The position numbers and the translations under genes are program-made. The notes below the pieces were generated by a model. It made no database searches. It worked only from the letters and a program-made list of their open reading frames with translations, and was not told the DNA's origin. This document shows, piece by piece, positions 6,123-6,262 of a DNA stretch of 6,262 nucleotides (the first letter of the stretch is position 1; the number at the start of each line of letters is the position of its first letter). Location of the stretch: the NCBI GenBank assembly GCA_946531975.1, contig CAMNAY010000103.1, positions 1-6,262 of the forward strand. The letters are read 5' to 3'. The DNA comes from an uncultured Ruminococcus sp. Lineage in GTDB: Bacteria > Bacillota > Clostridia > Oscillospirales > Ruminococcaceae.

Positions 6123-6146
6123 CTTAAGGGACGTTTGTCCCTTAAG
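6123..6146. repeat. Perfect 10-bp palindrome with GTTT loop
   Basis: CTTAAGGGAC (6123-6132) and GTCCCTTAAG (6137-6146) are perfect inverted repeats around GTTT. The phrase GGGACGTTT recurs downstream at 6157-6165. It is not followed by a T-run. The shape is that of a dispersed intergenic palindrome or a protein or RNA structure site; which cannot be told from one copy. Confidence 0.75.
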
Positions 6147-6162
6147 CAGGGGCTTGGGGACG

Positions 6163-6199
6163 TTTAATCCATCGGAGATACATTTTTAATCCGCCGGAG
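6163..6199 (+). repeat. Imperfect 15-nt direct repeat before the last gene
   Basis: TTTAATCCATCGGAG (6163-6177) is repeated as TTTAATCCGCCGGAG (6185-6199), two differences in 15, with starts 22 bp apart. The second copy contains most of the ribosome-binding site GGAGG (6196-6200) of the following gene. Spacing close to two helical turns would suit an operator, but duplication by slippage is equally possible. Confidence 0.6.
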
Positions 6200-6208
6200 G
6201 AACCTCTT

Positions 6209-6262
6209 ATGAACCTCTTTGACAAAATCGAACCGCTGCTGCTTCAGGTACAGAAGCCCGCA
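6209..6262 (+). CDS. N-terminus of a probable TIGR03960-type B12-binding/radical SAM protein (3' truncated)
   Basis: ATG 6209 is preceded by GGAGG (6196-6200) at an 8-nt spacing and opens a frame that runs off the window. Eighteen residues are visible, beginning MNLFDKIEPLLLQVQKPA. The pattern of a short helix followed by L..VQKPA resembles the start of the TIGR03960 radical SAM family, which usually continues RY.G.E.N and is often found near a second radical SAM gene, an RNase G and rplU in Clostridia. The gene is well supported; its identity rests on very few residues and is tentative. Confidence 0.5.
   Translation, partial: MNLFDKIEPLLLQVQKPA

Larger units (their letters stand above)
5865..6208. 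other. Gene-free, structure-rich intergenic region
   Basis: No intact coding region is supported here. The first part holds the possible broken small gene; the rest contains GAAGCG/CGCTTC (6001-6006 with 6021-6026), the hairpin at 6038-6060, ATAGAAAA/TTTTCTAT (6081-6088 with 6096-6103), the palindrome at 6123-6146, and a direct repeat. The base composition is visibly richer in A and T than the flanking genes. No convincing intrinsic terminator for the upstream operon is visible: the strong hairpin at 6123-6146 is followed by CAGGGG, not a T-run. Confidence 0.6.

Noticed and set aside
6123..6146. Palindrome as the terminator of the trhP operon
   Set aside because: Strong stem but followed by CAGGGGC and not by a T-run, so intrinsic termination is unlikely.
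6115..6189. 24-codon frame starting ATG 6115 across the palindrome
   Set aside because: No SD, and the sequence is dictated by the inverted repeat; it is more likely non-coding.

Overview
The window looks like chromosomal DNA from a moderately GC-rich Clostridia-type Firmicute, possibly an Oscillospirales/Ruminococcaceae relative. This is inferred from strong GGAGG ribosome-binding sites, a near-consensus sigma-A-type promoter, the nusG-rplK-rplA order, and an mltG next to a U32-family gene as in Bacillus. No rRNA or marker gene fixes the taxonomy. All recognised genes are on the plus strand.

Region 1 (1-1664) is a translation/transcription block: the 3' end of nusG, then rplK (L11) and rplA (L1), closed by a strong intrinsic terminator. 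The most notable feature is that both intergenic gaps (254-384 and 811-906) hold the same split motif, GTGGGAG...ATACCACA. It closes around a hairpin and lies just before the ribosome-binding site. It resembles the L1-binding stalk of 23S rRNA, so each gene of the operon appears to have its own L1 autoregulatory site.

Region 2 (1665-5864) starts with a TTGACT-17 bp-TATAAT promoter and a leader of about 100 nt. It continues as a tightly packed operon of a DJ-1/PfpI-family protein, 5-formyltetrahydrofolate cyclo-ligase, an MltG-type lytic transglycosylase with a long acidic cytoplasmic N-terminus, and a U32 (TrhP/YegQ-like) protein. Each junction overlaps by 4 or 8 bases, which suggests translational coupling. 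The leader may encode a 26-residue basic peptide whose stop overlaps the DJ-1 start codon. The gene set joins protein/redox quality control, one-carbon metabolism, cell-wall synthesis and tRNA modification, so the shared logic is more likely growth-linked housekeeping than one pathway.

Region 3 (5865-6208) has no intact gene. It holds what looks like a frameshifted small gene with one hydrophobic segment, then a run of hairpins, including a perfect 10-bp palindrome, and a 15-nt imperfect direct repeat. This is the least explained stretch. It may be a dispersed intergenic repeat, a structured RNA or leader, or the remains of a decayed gene. At 6209 a new gene starts and runs off the end. Its 18 visible residues resemble the N-terminus of the TIGR03960-type radical SAM family.
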